Of a DNA stretch of 64,000 nucleotides, positions 1 to 10,868 are shown in pieces (the stretch's first letter is position 1; each line of letters starts with the position of its first letter). The position numbers and the translations under genes are program-made. The DNA comes from Bubalus kerabau (taxonomy: Eukaryota; Chordata; Mammalia; Artiodactyla; Bovidae). The stretch lies in contig NC_073628.1 of assembly GCF_029407905.1 (NCBI RefSeq), positions 22,411,501-22,475,500 of the forward strand, given 5' to 3'. The notes under the pieces were generated by a model. It searched no databases. It was given only the letters and a program-made list of their open reading frames with translations, and was not told the origin of the DNA.

Positions 1-399
1 CAGTGAAAGTACAAGGAACGTGCTCCTGACAACAGGATTAATACTTTAAATCCAGCTTTGATTGCCCTTAATGATCACTAGGATCTGACTACAGAAATTA
101 TATTAACAATATGCAGTCACTCATGAAGAAAACTTGGACTTCAGGAACACACTTCAGGAACACACTGATTGATCTCAACAGGGAAACTGTTTTAAAAGCT
201 AATGCCTCATTTTGTGGGTCATTTTTCTATAATGCACTTTCCCACATTTCATCTTGTTCCAATTTGGTTCATTTTTTTTTTTTCATACAATAAGGGGGAA
301 TAGAGTTGGGATTGAATTAGTATAAACATACTAATTAGTTAGTATGAATTATTAGTTCTTCTGTACCCCGCAGCAGAAGGGATGCTGGAGACCTCATAT
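1..399. other. single-copy AT-rich sequence, no gene seen
   Basis: No recognisable repeat apart from a poly-T run near 271-283. The 60-codon open frame at 111-293 has no recognisable domain and runs into this poly-T tract, so it is treated as chance. No splice or promoter signal stands out. Confidence 0.6.
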
Positions 400-565
400 A
401 AGGCAATCGATTCATCTTTAAAACAACCACCTAAAGATGAGAATTTTAGAGACAGGAGTCTGGTAACTTGCACACTGTCCTGAAGCTAATAACAGAAAGG
501 CCAGGACCTGAAACCAGATCTGCCTGGTGTTAGCGCTTATGGCCCTGGGCTCTGTCCACTGCCCC
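400..565 (-). repeat. MIR SINE relic
   Basis: The stretch reads as a degraded MIR in reverse orientation: a gap-ridden match to the 'aaaggatgag...cttgc...cacagctaa' segment, then 'aaccagatctgcctgg' and 'gctctgtccactgcc', which correspond to the reverse of the MIR tRNA-derived head. Divergence is high, as expected for an element older than the placental radiation. Boundaries are approximate. Confidence 0.5.
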
Positions 566-650
566 TTGCCCTGACTTGGGCTCTGGGCTTCCACACAGGC
601 TTACCACCACCCACTCCCCTGAACCCTTCAGGGGGTTTGATTTTCTTATG

Positions 651-853
651 TGGATTTTTTTTTTTAAGATTTTTTTTTAATGTGGATCAGTTTAAAAGTC
701 TTTTCTGAATTTGTTACAATACTGCTTCTGTTCTATGTTTTGGTTTTTTGGCCAAGAGGCATGTGGGATCCTAGCTCCCTGACCAGGGATGGAACCTACA
801 CCCCCTGCCCTGGGAGGAGAAGTCCCAACCTCTGGACTGCCAGGGAACTCCCC
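651..853 (-). mobile_element. CHR-type SINE (tRNA-Glu-derived), with target-site duplication
   Basis: Reverse orientation: a T-rich tail, then 'ttttttggcc', 'catgtgggatcctagctcc' and the head 'ctggactgccagggaactcc', which is the hallmark of cetartiodactyl CHR SINEs. A target-site duplication, tgattttctt(a/g)tg, lies at 638-650 and 854-866, so the insertion is complete and its boundaries are firm. The A/B-box-like region is a fossil tRNA promoter, not a tRNA gene. Confidence 0.85.
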
Positions 854-866
854 TGATTTTCTTGTG

Positions 867-1322
867 CATTAAACGCAAATTCCTGGTGTTCCTCTTGAGT
901 CCCGTTGGCCTAAGATGACTTCGCCTCTGCTGTCCCCCAGCTGGAATTCAAGCTCTAGGTAACGAGCCTTCCCAACCGACTCACTGATGGTGAGGTGCCT
1001 GGTGCTCAGCTGTGTGCTGGTTGTTGCAGGATGCCACCCTTCCTGAGAAGATAGGGTAACCCCTGGGTTGCCCCAGTGTACGGCCACTATGAACGCGATG
1101 AGAACTCTTCCGGGTCACCCAGGAGGACATCATTCCAGAACAAGGCAGAGACGTTACTATCTAATGGTCGTCTGTTGAGATTCGGCTGTCTGGATGGTGC
1201 TTGTCTGCTTTAAACTGTCCTGACTGCAGAGGGCCACCTCGAGTGAAAATGATCCAGAAGATTGGCAGGGGAAGGGGTCTTTTGGGGGAAGTAGAGAGAG
1301 TTCTGATCCTGCCTCCTGAAGA
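867..1322. other. single-copy interval, nothing recognised
   Basis: Moderate GC, no repeat consensus recognised, no convincing exon. The minus-strand 72-codon frame at 869-1087 shows no domain. Confidence 0.5.
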
Positions 1323-1331
1323 CCCATTCTT

Positions 1332-1334
1332 TTA

Positions 1335-1387
<53 letters not shown>

Positions 1388-1548
1388 ACTATGTACTTTT
1401 TCTGTGCTAGGCAGTTTATTTTTATTTATTTAGCTTTTTTTTTTTTTGGCTGCGCAGTATGTGGGATCTTAGTTCCCAGACCAGGGTTCAAACCCTTACT
1501 CCCTGCATTAGAAACTCAGCATCTTAATCTCTGGACTGCCAGGGAAGG
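1332..1548 (-). mobile_element. CHR-type SINE with (TA)n tail
   Basis: Reverse-oriented CHR SINE: 'ggctgcgcagtatgtgggat', 'gttcccagaccagggttcaa' and 'ctggactgccagggaa' are visible. A 9-bp duplication, cccattctt, flanks it at 1323-1331 and 1549-1557. Because the duplication lies outside the TA tract, the microsatellite is part of the inserted element's 3' tail. Confidence 0.85.
1339..1384. repeat. (TA)n dinucleotide microsatellite
   Basis: About 23 uninterrupted TA units in the A-rich tail of the SINE at 1332-1548. It is self-complementary, can extrude as a hairpin and is probably length-polymorphic. Confidence 0.95.
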
Positions 1549-1557
1549 CCCATTCTT

Positions 1558-2164
1558 AAGATCTTGGAGAAGCTGTCTTCTCTCCCAGGGCTCCCATTAG
1601 TTAAAAGAGTTTCTAGATCATCCTGAAGGTGCCCTCATATTCCGGCCACCCTCAGGGCTGACCTCACACGGTTCTTAGAAGAGGCTGGAGCTGGGGCTGC
1701 CAGAGCCAGCCTCTATGGAGCTTGGGGGCTGGGTCTCCAGGCACCAGGGCCCCTGATGTTCCAGCATCCTGGGGGACGGTGGCAGTGTCGGTCACAAGGC
1801 TGAAGGTAGCTTGTCAGGGCTGGGGCCCCATGGGGGCTCTGCGGACGGCAGGGAGCACAGGCGTGCGTAAGCGTGCAGCGTGTTTATTTATTCTAGGAGC
1901 TGTTGCTAAGTCAGGGGTGTTTGCCAGCAGAAAGCTGCCTGAGTGCCGTGTTTGTTTACTTAGCAGAGTGCAGGGAAGGACAAGGCGAGAGACAAGTGCA
2001 GGCTCTGAACAACTGGAGCTGGTCCTGGGGGCTACTCTGAAGGGGCCCAGGCCTGGGTGCTGCTGGTTTGACAGCGCCCCCTTCAGGCCCACTGGCTCAG
2101 GTGTGCCTTTCTTACCAGTTTGTTGGGATCCTCCGCCCAAGCAGGATAGAATTGCTAATCCCCC
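1558..2164. other. GC-rich single-copy interval
   Basis: Overlapping plus (1722-2201) and minus (1814-2173) open frames run through it, but both are low in complexity and the plus frame reads into the next SINE. No protein family recognised, so no gene is called. Confidence 0.5.
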
Positions 2165-2174
2165 ATCTTCCATC

Positions 2175-2368
2175 AGGGCTTCCCATGTGGCACAGTGGTA
2201 AAGAATCTGCCTGCCAATGAAGTTTCAATCCCTGGATCGGAAAGATCCCCTGGAGGAGGAAATGGCAACCCACTCCAGTATTCTTGCCTGTAGAATCTGA
2301 CAGTGGAGCCTGATGGACTACAGTCCATAGGGTTGCAAAGAGTTGGACACAACTGAGCATGCACTCAG
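2175..2368 (+). mobile_element. Bov-tA SINE
   Basis: Forward Bov-tA: tRNA-like head 'gggcttcccatgtggcacag', then 'aaagaatctgcctgccaat', 'ccctggaggaggaaatggca' and 'ggacacaactgagcatgca'. Short direct repeats (atcttcc at 2165-2171 and 2369-2375) are a plausible target-site duplication. The family is restricted to ruminants. Confidence 0.9.
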
Positions 2369-2474
2369 ATCTTCCCTTCGTGCTGGGGGGTCTCCTGGTG
2401 GCAGGGTTCTGAGAGAAGGTGGAGGAGAAGCAGGAGGGGAGGGAGTGTAATGACAGGATAACTGATTCTAAGCT

Positions 2475-2570
2475 AGGCTCCACGAACCTTGGGCAGGTCA
2501 CTTCACCACCCTGGGCCTCACCTGGTCCCTCGTCTGTAGAATGAGTGATTTCAGTCTCCTTGCAGCCCTG
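2475..2570 (+). repeat. MIR SINE relic
   Basis: Forward MIR core: 'ccttgggcaggtcacttc', 'ctgggcctca' and 'cgtctgtagaatgagtgat', matching the conserved MIR segment 'cctcagtttcctcatctgtaaaatgg'. Ancient and highly diverged. Confidence 0.7.
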
Positions 2571-3510
2571 TGTCATTTCTTCCAGGACTTGGAGACACAC
2601 ACCAGCTGCTTCCCATCCCCTGGGGCCTGTGAGCACCAAGCCGCTGCTCTGGTCTCACCCCACTCCCTCCTCGCCCAACAGCACCCCCACACCCCTACCC
2701 CGAGCTTAGACCAGCCTCTGCACCAGGTAACGCGTCTGTGTGAGGTTGAGGCTCACAGCCTCCTCACCCCCCGTCCGTCCGTCTTCCAGGTTATATATTG
2801 GCCACAGGTTCTCTGACTTCAGGAGAGAGAGAAATAAAGGGGACAAACCAACAAGAAACCCTCCCAAGACCCTATCTGCCATAGGCTACAGGCCAGGCAG
2901 GCCTGTTCCCCAAGAAGCCAGAGTTGGCTGGAGTTCAGAGTTGGTTCTTCCCAGCTGGGTGGCCCCAAGGACTCCCCAGAGGCATCTCCCTCCCTCAGCA
3001 CTGCCCCAAGGCCCAGCAGTGCGTCTGCTCAAGTCTCTAAGGGAGCACGGCCCCCCAAACACAGGCTGGCTGGCAGCCAGGGCTGGTGTTCTGGCTCCTA
3101 CACCAGCAAGGAGGGGTGGCAGGAAGGCCCTGCTAATCCCCCGGGAGAAACCTCCTTGGCAAACAGAGAGGAATGAATGCCTGCCCTCCGCCCCTGCCCG
3201 GGATCATGGACGCCATACCCCAGCGTGTTCCAGGCAGGCTTTGTGTCTCGGTGCTCTGCTCACAGGTGTCGGGGCTGTGATCCCAGCTGAGCCTGTCGGG
3301 TAAGAAAGAGAGACCGAGTTCTTCCTTTTCAGGTTAAGGCTCTTGTGCAATCTATGGCTTATCCCAATTCGTCTCAAAAACCCAGAGGAATTATGAAGAA
3401 AAGAAGGCAGGTGGGTACATTGCCCTCTCCAGGCTCCAGGTTTCTCTAGCTCCCAATAGCCTGTGGGCTTTCCTGACAGTGTTTGAAGAGGAGGCCAGGA
3501 CTGCCAGGCT
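2571..3510. other. GC-rich single-copy interval
   Basis: No repeat recognised. Plus-strand open frames at 2541-2816 and 2740-3303 overlap in different frames and lack domains or good splice context. Their compositional bias (Pro/Arg-rich) fits chance openness in GC-rich DNA. Confidence 0.5.
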
Positions 3511-3522
3511 GGGCTACTAATT

Positions 3523-3810
3523 ATATTTATTTATTTGGGGCTGTGCTAGGTCTTCGTTGCGGCTTGGGCTTTCTCTAGTAGCGGGGGGTAGACTTCTCAT
3601 TGCGGTGGCTTCTCTTGTTGTGGAGCACAGGCTCAGGGCAGAGGGGCTTCAGCAGTTGCAGCTCCCAGGCTCTCGAGAGTGGGCCCAGGAGTTGCGGTGC
3701 ATGGGCTTAGTTGCTCTGCAGCATATGAGATCTTCCCGTACCAAGGATCGAACCCAGGTCTCCTGCATTGGCAGGTGTATTCACTACCACTGAACCACCA
3801 GGGAAGCCCG
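3523..3810 (-). mobile_element. long CHR-type SINE (CHRL-like)
   Basis: Full-length reverse CHRL-like element: tail at 3523-3540, 'gtcttcgttgcggcttgggc', 'tctcttgttgtggagcacag', 'gttgcggtgcatgggcttag' and head 'gaaccaccagggaagccc'. Target-site duplication gggcta(c/g)taatt at 3511-3522 and 3811-3822. Confidence 0.92.
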
Positions 3811-3822
3811 GGGCTAGTAATT

Positions 3823-4270
3823 CCTTCTCCTTCCTCCTACCCATCACCCCACCACCCACCTCTGCCCCCAGCACACACACAAACTCACACACAGAGTCAG
3901 CCCTCTGCCAGTGAGGCTGCCTCTCTTGCTGGTACCACATAGAAACAGATGAAGAGCTGGAAAAATCACCCCCAGGCCAAAGAGAATCAGTGTGGAAAAA
4001 GCTGAGGAGAGAGTGAAACCAGATACTGAGAAGGCAGCCAGTGGGGGAGGTGCCCCCCGCCCCCCTGAAGACCTCCTGCCAGCCCCTCCTGGAACTGGAG
4101 GCTGGGTGGGGGTCCAGGCCAGCCTTGGCCTGCCTTTCTCCCGCTTGTTCAACTGACGGGTCACCTGGGAGGGGCTGCCAGGCCCTGCTTCTAGGATCCT
4201 TAGTCTCAGATCTGGGAAACGAGAGTCTTTCCCAGAAGACAATCCCTCCTCTTGCTTGGCTGTCACTGGT
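3823..4270. other. single-copy interval with CA-rich patch
   Basis: A short (CA)-rich patch lies near 3872-3894. The long minus-strand frames through here (3707-4408, 3844-4521) are built largely from the two flanking SINEs and are not genes. Confidence 0.6.
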
Positions 4271-4285
4271 GAGTGAGGTCTCAAG

Positions 4286-4500
4286 AAAACGTAAAGTGTT
4301 ATTGAGTCGCTCATTCGTGTCTGGCTCTTGTGACTCCGCAGACTGTAGCCTGCCAGGGTCCTCTGTCCATGGGATTCTCCAGGCAAGAATACTGGAGTGG
4401 GTTGCCATTCCCTTCTCCGGGGGATCTTCCCAACCCAGTGATTGAAACCAGGTCTCCTGTATTGCAGGCAGATTACCATCTGAGCCATCAGGGAAGTCCA
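4286..4500 (-). mobile_element. Bov-tA SINE
   Basis: Reverse Bov-tA running from 'gagtcgctcattcgtgtctg' to 'ctgagccatcagggaagtcc'. A 15-bp target-site duplication (gagtgaggtc, then t/c, then caag) lies at 4271-4285 and 4501-4515 with one mismatch. Confidence 0.93.
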
Positions 4501-4515
4501 GAGTGAGGTCCCAAG

Positions 4516-5520
4516 GGTCAAGCTATTTCTTGCTTTCTCCTACTTGTCTCTGCCTCCACTTCCCTTCCGGCATGGAACCAAAGCCAGGAGTTGAATCTGG
4601 GATGTGAGTGGGCTCCCAAGAGCCAAAAGGAAGAAAATCTGGTCTTGGTTTGAGAGATCTCTATATTCCCAAGGGAGCCGGTGCCATGCACCTCATTTGA
4701 GCCTGGAGAGTCATTTAAGGGCCACTTCCAGGCCTGACTCAGTGCAGACCTCAATGCAGGAGGGGCTGGCATGACTCAGGTCACTGACAAGGGTCAGAAG
4801 GTAGAATTCCCTTGGTGTCTGCCCCTCCCCCTCTCCCTCCAGGCACAGTGTGGTTCTGGTATTCCCAGGGGGAATGCTTTAAACCAAACAAGGTCCCTTG
4901 TGTCCAGGTGGACGATTCCCAAACCCATTTCTATCATGGATCATTTTCCTGAGACTTTTCAGGATGGGCAATCACAATCGAAGCTGGTTGTTTAGATCGG
5001 AAAATCTGGGTGTAGTGTCATTAGAGAAACCAGAAAGTCTCCTCACATGAACTTTTTCTCCCCCAGCCCGTCCACTCCTCTCCCCTGAGTCATGACGATG
5101 AACAGCTTGGACACAGGGCTTTCTCTGGGCCAAGTGCTCCCACAGCCCCTGTTCCTGCTGACCCTGCCCCTGCAAGATAACTGATATTGTGCTCCACCCA
5201 TCAGAGGCCAGAACGCTCAGAGCAGCTGTGGCCCGCCTGGGACTGAGCAAGCATCAGGCAAAGGCAGGGCCTGACTTGAAATCTTGGGTTCTTTCCCTGG
5301 ATCCTTTCTGCTGGCCGCCCAGAGATGGGGGCGGGATCGGCACCCTCCTGATCGTCCGTGGGATGAAGGGGCTGACTGCCCTCCAGCTGGGCCTTTGGTG
5401 ATGGCCTCAGCCCTCGAAGATCCCTGGGAGGACTTCCTGCTCTCTTTCCTGGGTGTCTGCCAGGCCAAAGCTTGTCCTTTTCTCTCTCTGGGTCACCTGC
5501 CCCAAAGATCCCATGCTCCT
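4516..5520. other. about 1 kb repeat-poor interval
   Basis: No interspersed repeat recognised. Several small opposing frames (4518-4772 minus, 4771-4995 plus, 4972-5250 minus) lack domain features. No promoter-like CpG density. Confidence 0.5.
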
Positions 5521-5537
5521 TCCCTGCTTCTCCACTT

Positions 5538-5727
5538 TTTTATTTTTTGGCTGGGTCTTCGTTGTGGCATGTGGGCTTTCTCTAGTTGTGGCAGGCAGGC
5601 TTCTCTTGTGGTGATGCTTGGACTTAGCTGCTCCAGAGCATGTGGGATCTTAGTGCCCCGACCAAAGATAGAACCCATGTCCCCTGAGTTGGAAGGCAGA
5701 TTCTCAATCAATGGGCCACCAGAGAAG
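5538..5727 (-). mobile_element. CHR-type SINE
   Basis: Reverse CHR SINE with 'ggctgggtcttcgttgtggc' and head 'gggccaccagagaagtcc'. It has a perfect 17-bp target-site duplication, tccctgcttctccactt, at 5521-5537 and 5728-5744, one of the clearest in the window. Confidence 0.95.
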
Positions 5728-5744
5728 TCCCTGCTTCTCCACTT

Positions 5745-6808
5745 CTTCCCCTTGATATTCTTGCCTCTCTTTCAGAAGTGAGGGCAGGAGTCACCCCAGT
5801 GAAGGTGCCAGCATCCCCGGGGTGCTTGACTCTAGCGCTGCCTCATGTCCCTCATTTTTGCTGTAGCCTCACCATGCAAACTCATTTCTGTTGGATGCTT
5901 CAGGGCTTGTAAAGAACCCCCGGTACCTACCCCCACATTTAGAATCACTACGTGACCTTGACCCTTAGACTCACTATATGACCTCCTGTTCTGTTCTGGA
6001 GCAAGATAACCCAACCCAAATCTAGACCTGAGAGGCAGAAGCGAGGTGAGAGGCACAGAATGTATCCTTTTTTCCAGAGCAGAAGTCAGTTCCCATCCAT
6101 CCGGTTCCCTAAGGCAGCCGTTCCCTTCACCCAGTGACCTTTACATCCCCACCCCAGGCCTCTCAGGAAAGGTGACTGTGCGAAAGCCAAGTTTATCTCA
6201 AGAAATGCAATGAATATCTTGGAGGGAGTGGGGTGAGGAGGAGGTTTTATCCAAAACACATGTTATTGCCACTATTCTAGTTATCTTGGATATTTCCTGC
6301 GTGTTTATCACCATGGCAACTGACTCAGCACGAAACCTCATTTGCTGGGCCCCGGGGTCCGGCAGAGCGGCCATGTGGTGTCAATTTGGGCCTCGTGGTG
6401 CTTTTCTGTCTCTCTGTCTGTCTCCCCCAGCTCGGGTCTTTGTGTCATTTTTGTCTCTGTCTTTCCTCAGCCTGTCTCTAGGCCTTTCTATTTTTCTTCT
6501 CCCAGGAAATAACTGCTTGTGCTTCCCTGCATGCTGTAGGTGGAGACAGCCCTCCCTCATCTCCTTCTGGCATCCATGGCTAAGGCCGTCCCAGAAGGGA
6601 TGGGAGCACGGGAACTGCAGGAGCTTGGCCTTGGGCTAGGGAAGGGCTCAGCCAGGCTCTGGGCTCTTTGACAGACTGGCTCCCTGCCTGCTGAAGGCCC
6701 CTGGGAAAGAGGGGCTTAGGTTCTGGGAGACACTGGTTAGAAGGATGTGGGCTTTTTCTTTTAAACATAGGTTTAAATTAAAAAAAAAAAAAATTAATGA
6801 AGCAGCTC
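5745..6808. other. repeat-poor interval
   Basis: No interspersed repeat recognised until the poly-A run at 6780-6793. A CT-rich segment lies near 6400-6500. No gene supported. Confidence 0.5.
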
Positions 6809-6927
6809 TTTTTTTTTATTCTTTTTAAAAAACTTTTATGTTTTGGCCACGCTGTGTAGCATGCAGGGTCTTAGTTCCCTGACCAGGGGTTGAACTGGTG
6901 TTCCCTGCATTGCAAGCACAAAGTCTT

Positions 6928-7407
6928 TTTCTTTTTTTTAACTTCTTATTTTTGTATTGGAGTACGGCCGCAGAACAATGTTGTAATAGTTTCAGGCGGG
7001 CAGCGAACGGACTCAGCCATACATATACATGTATCCATTCTCCCCCAGATTCCTCTCCCATCCAGGCTGCCACATGACATTGAGCAGAGTTCCCTGGGCT
7101 CTACAGTAGGTCCTTGTTGCTTATCCATTTAAAATATAGCAGTGTGTCCATGTCGATGCCAAACTCCCTCACTGTCCCTTCCTTTCATCCCTTACCCCAG
7201 CAACCATAACTGTGTTCTTTAAGTCTGAGTCTCTTTCTGTTTTGTAAATAAGTTCATCTGTATCATTTCTTTTTAGATTCTGCATGTAAGTGACGTCATA
7301 TGACACTTCCCTGTCTGACTTAATTCATTCAGTATGACAATCTCTAGGTCCATCCATGTTGTTGCAGCTGACATTATTTCATTCTTTTTAATGACTGAGT
7401 AATATTC

Positions 7408-7454
<47 letters not shown>

Positions 7455-7725
7455 CGCGCGCGTACACTACATCTTCTTCATTCTCTGTCAATGGACATTT
7501 AGGTTGCTTGCATGTCTTGGCTACTGTAAACAGTGCTGCAATGAACACTGAGGTGTATTGTGCATATACCCTTTCAGACCATGTTTTTCTCTGGATATAT
7601 GCCCAAGAGTGGAATCACAGTGTCATACAGTAACTCTACTTTTAGTTTTTAAAGGATTCTCCACACTGTTTTCCACAGCGGCTGTATCAGTTTACATTCC
7701 CACCAACAGAGTAGAAGGAGTCCAG
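6928..7725 (-). mobile_element. 5'-truncated L1 LINE 3' end
   Basis: Reverse L1 3' region: a T-rich end at 6928-6940, then familiar reversed L1 3' text such as 'aatgttgtaatagtttcagg', 'catccatgttgttgcagctg', 'gctgcaatgaacactgaggt' and 'acattcccaccaacagagta'. It is truncated at its 5' end (right side) and flanked by a 14-bp duplication, aagcacaaagtctt / aagcatagagtctt. No intact reading frame remains. Confidence 0.9.
7411..7464. repeat. (TG)n followed by alternating CG tract
   Basis: About 18 TG units pass into a CG/TG alternation 'gcgcgcgtgcgcgcgcgt', inside the L1 at 6928-7725. Alternating purine-pyrimidine with CG pairs is the classical Z-DNA-prone pattern. Confidence 0.95.
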
Positions 7726-7765
7726 AAGCATAGAGTCTTAACCCCTGAACCACCGGGGAAAGTCC

Positions 7766-9045
7766 TAGGATTCGAGCTTCTGATCCTGACATTCACTGTG
7801 TGTGGGAGTGTATCGTCTCTGCTTCCCAGAGCTCTCATTCCCTGGACTTTTGGAGAAGAGATAGGCATAGAGTAATAGAGCCAGGGAAAGAGAGCTAAAA
7901 GCCACGCAAGAGAAGCAAAGAGAAGCTGAGGAGTCCCCCAGAAGGAGGAGCTATAAGGTATCCAGGTACCCTGCCTTCCCGGGGCCCTCGCGGCTCCCAG
8001 TCCTTCTCCTAGGGCTGTGGGTATGGCAGAGCCATCATGGACAGCAGTGTCCCACTGCGGGGACATGGGGCAACAGGAAGGGTGTTGACAACCACAGCCT
8101 GGGAGGGAGCTGGGCCAGTCATCTGGAAAAGGCCATGTGAGCAGACGGAATATAAACAGGCAGCTCCACGGGAGGTGAGGGTGTCTCCTGGCTCTCCCAC
8201 CCCCTTCTGCCCTTGGGTCTTCCTTCCCTCCCTGCCCAGGAGGCCTGGCAGCTCTTGCCAGCTGCTCTCTACCAAGTGTCTGCAGCCACACCCTCCAGAA
8301 AGGCCTTTCCAGACTACCTCCCCAACTCATCTTCATTTGTCCTCGGCTGTTTCTGATCAGGTCTGGTGCCCACCCCCTGAACAAGGTTGGCCTGGGTACT
8401 CTACTGACCCAGATATTCAGGCAGGATTGGCTCTCCCCATGGGACTGCTTGGAGGAGAGAGGAGAAGTGGCGTCAGACTCAGAACCTGGTGGCTGAATCA
8501 GAAACTGCCACCATCATGGCTCCCACAGGCTCAGCCCCCAAGAGTGATGGGCCCCAGGATGAAAAGGAAGAGGCTGGCCAGACAGCCACTGGGTGGGGCC
8601 CTGGGGGCAGTAGTCTGCTGTCACACGGCCAGCATCCAGGAGAATACAGCGCATCAGCCTTCTCTTGGGCCAGTGCCTTTCAAAGAGGTTCAGTCCTGTG
8701 GAGGAAACAGACCAGCAGGAAGACAGTCAGAAGAGACAACAGCACCAGGGCTCTAGGGGTCAGCCAATAGACTACAGGGGCCCTCTGGGCTCTGAGAGGG
8801 TCCCAGGGGCCGGGGGACAGGGACAGGTCTCAGAGAGAGGGCCTGTCCAGAATCAGGTGGTGTGTCAGAGCCTCAGTCAGACTGGACAGGACTCAGGAGA
8901 GGCTCTGTTTCCAGGGAGGCACTGAAAGGCCAAATGGGAAACTGAGACAAGACCAAGTTAGCCGAGGCTCGGGGACGACAGTGGGTGGGCAGGCTGAGGC
9001 GTGTCCAGTGTGGAGAAACAAGCAGACACGGCTGGACATCGAGCT
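7766..9045. other. 1.3 kb GC-rich repeat-poor interval
   Basis: No recognised repeat. Long overlapping frames exist (minus 7692-8384, plus 8037-8756, plus 8489-8770) but on both strands and in several frames, as expected for stop-poor GC-rich DNA. No domain recognised. Could hold an exon, but none can be defended. Confidence 0.45.
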
Positions 9046-9049
9046 CCCC

Positions 9050-9112
9050 CACTCAGCCTTGGACAAGCTCGAGAATTCGCTAAACCTTAGTGTGCTCATC
9101 TGTGAAATGGAA
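9050..9112 (+). repeat. MIR fragment
   Basis: 'ccttggacaagctcgagaat' followed by 'tgtgctcatctgtgaaatgg' matches the forward MIR core. Confidence 0.6.
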
Positions 9113-9130
9113 AACATACCGATTCTGCAG

Positions 9131-9209
9131 ATTCAGGGAGGCCTGGCGTGCTGCAGTCCATGGGGTCACAAAAAGTTGGACACCACTCGGCGATTGAACA
9201 ACAGCAGCT
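9131..9209 (+). mobile_element. BovB LINE 3'-terminal fragment
   Basis: 'gggaggcctggcgtgctgca', 'tccatggggtcacaaaaagt' and the terminal 'gaacaacagcagc' match the extreme 3' end of BovB. Heavily 5' truncated. No coding capacity. Confidence 0.7.
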
Positions 9210-9229
9210 AAGGAGTAACTAAGATGTTC

Positions 9230-9446
9230 CCAAGCGGCACCACTGGTAAAGAACCAGACTGCCAACGCAAGAGATGTAAGAGACGTGGGTTCGATCCCCG
9301 GGTTGGGAAAATGCCCTGGAGAAGTACATGGTAACCCACTCTAGTAGTCTTGCCAGGAGACTCCCATGGACAGAGAAGCCTGGTGGGCTACAGTCCATGG
9401 GGTCGCAAAGACTCGGACACGACCGAGCAGCTTAGCACGCACACAC
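9230..9446 (+). mobile_element. Bov-tA SINE
   Basis: Forward Bov-tA with 'gacgtgggttcgatccccgg', 'ccctggagaagtacatggta' and 'cggacacgaccgagcagctt'. Target-site duplication aagatgttc at 9221-9229 and 9447-9455. Confidence 0.93.
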
Positions 9447-9455
9447 AAGATGTTC

Positions 9456-10868
9456 TTTAGAAAGAACGGTGTCTAAGAGCCCATGGGAGGTGGCTGACAG
9501 AGCTCTTGCTTCCCCGGAAGGGGAGATGGTTCCACACCCTTCCCCTAAGACTAATGTGCTTCTTGGTTTTGTTAGGATTAGCCCAGAACCTGTCTGGACT
9601 CGAGTGGGCGGGGCCAGTGCTGACAGCTGAAAGGAGACAACAGGGTTCTGAGCCTGGAGATCAGGGGTGAGGGCTGGGATGGCTGGCTCCCACCTGGTGC
9701 CCAAGGAGGCAGTTATAAATGGGAGTAGTTTGTGGGGGGAGTCCCTGGCAGTGTGCTGGAAACCATGCTGCAAGCATTCAAATCCGCCCCTCTTCGCAGG
9801 GGGCCATGCAAGCCTTGTTAAGACAGGCAGCTGAGGTCCCCAAGCCACAATGTCTAACAAATGCATCCAAAAGGATCGGGGACCCAGCGTGTGGTGGGGT
9901 GGACACCTGATCCAGGTAGCAGGAGCCAGGGTGGGAAGCCAAGGATGGGGACGGAGCGGTCTGGGCATGGGACAGAAAGCAAGGACTGCAGGCAGGCAAC
10001 TGGCCAGGCCGGGGAGAGACACGCCAGGCCACGTGGCCTCAGGGACGGTCCCCCTTTCCAGTCTGTGTCTCCAGCTCCACCCAAAGTCCAGGGCAGTGGC
10101 CTTTGGTCCTCACACGGCCCTGTTATCTGGAGTGAGTGAGTGAGCGGCCCTCTGTTTTCCTGCTGGACGAGTGATGCTGGGGACAGAGAAGGGGCTTGTG
10201 ATGAGGAGGCTGGGTGCTGGTGCTTCGGGAGAACAGGTGGTTGCGGGCAGCGCAGGGCACACAGGAGAAGGGTGGTGAGGGCCGAGACAGCTGCCCAGGG
10301 CTCCAGCTCACCCCACATGGGGCCACAGGGATTTGGGTGGGAGGCAGGGGCTTGCACCCCTCCTGTCCTCTCAGTCTTTCCCACAGAGACCACAGCTCAG
10401 GACCCAGCTGTCCCCTCCCAGTGACTCAGGCCTGGCTGCTGTCCTGCCCACGCCCAGGGCGGGTCCGGTGCCCCAGCACAGGAAGGGCTGTGGTGTGGGT
10501 GCAGAGGACAGGGCGCGGTCGGGGACCTCGGGGTGGAAGGAGACATCCAGGCTGAGAAGCCCTGGCACCTTCCGGCCGGGTCAGCCTGTGCCACCTCGGC
10601 AATGTGGCTTTGGGCTGCGGTGGGAGTGTGTCCCCTCCCTCCGCACGGAGCACAGCAGGCCACTTGTTTCTCATTAGCAAATGGCACTATGTCATCCCCG
10701 TGGGGTGGATGTGCATTTTTGTCCTATTTGCTGGAGTCGTGGGTAGATAGCGGTGGGGACCTGCAGGCTGGGCTAGGGATGAGGTTTGCGGGACCCAGGA
10801 CGGGGCTGCGACCACGTGGGGCAGAGCCTTCAGAGGCCTCAGGAAGCCACGGTCCCTGCTGGAACCCA
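9456..10868. other. 1.4 kb GC-rich repeat-free interval
   Basis: The longest GC-rich repeat-free stretch left of the CpG island. Many overlapping frames on both strands (e.g. 9854-10393 minus, 10533-10910 plus) but no recognisable domain. CpG density looks below that of the island at 50 kb. No gene called. Confidence 0.45.

Larger units (their letters stand above)
6809..7765 (-). mobile_element. CHR-type SINE split by an L1 insertion
   Basis: The tail part (6809-6927: 'ggccacgctgtgtagcatgc', 'gttccctgaccaggggttga') and the head part (7740-7765: 'aacccctgaaccaccgggga') belong to one reverse CHR SINE. The L1 at 6928-7725 interrupts it inside the conserved 'agtctt' of the SINE. SINE-derived sequence repeats on both sides as the L1 target duplication (6914-6927 and 7726-7739). 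Confidence 0.85.

Noticed and set aside
2175..2240. tRNA gene from the tRNA-like head of Bov-tA
   Set aside because: The A/B-box-like sequence is the fossil promoter of the SINE. It continues directly into the SINE body, and the same head recurs at many positions.
3707..4521. Minus-strand frames of 225-233 codons
   Set aside because: They run through two flanking SINEs (a CHRL and a Bov-tA), and phrases typical of translated SINE sequence are visible. Not a gene.
7411..7464. Regulatory TG element
   Set aside because: The tract lies inside an L1 and is explained by microsatellite expansion. No independent regulatory evidence.
9854..10393. 179-codon minus-strand frame as a gene
   Set aside because: Other frames on both strands are open across the same GC-rich DNA and no domain, promoter or splice pattern supports it.
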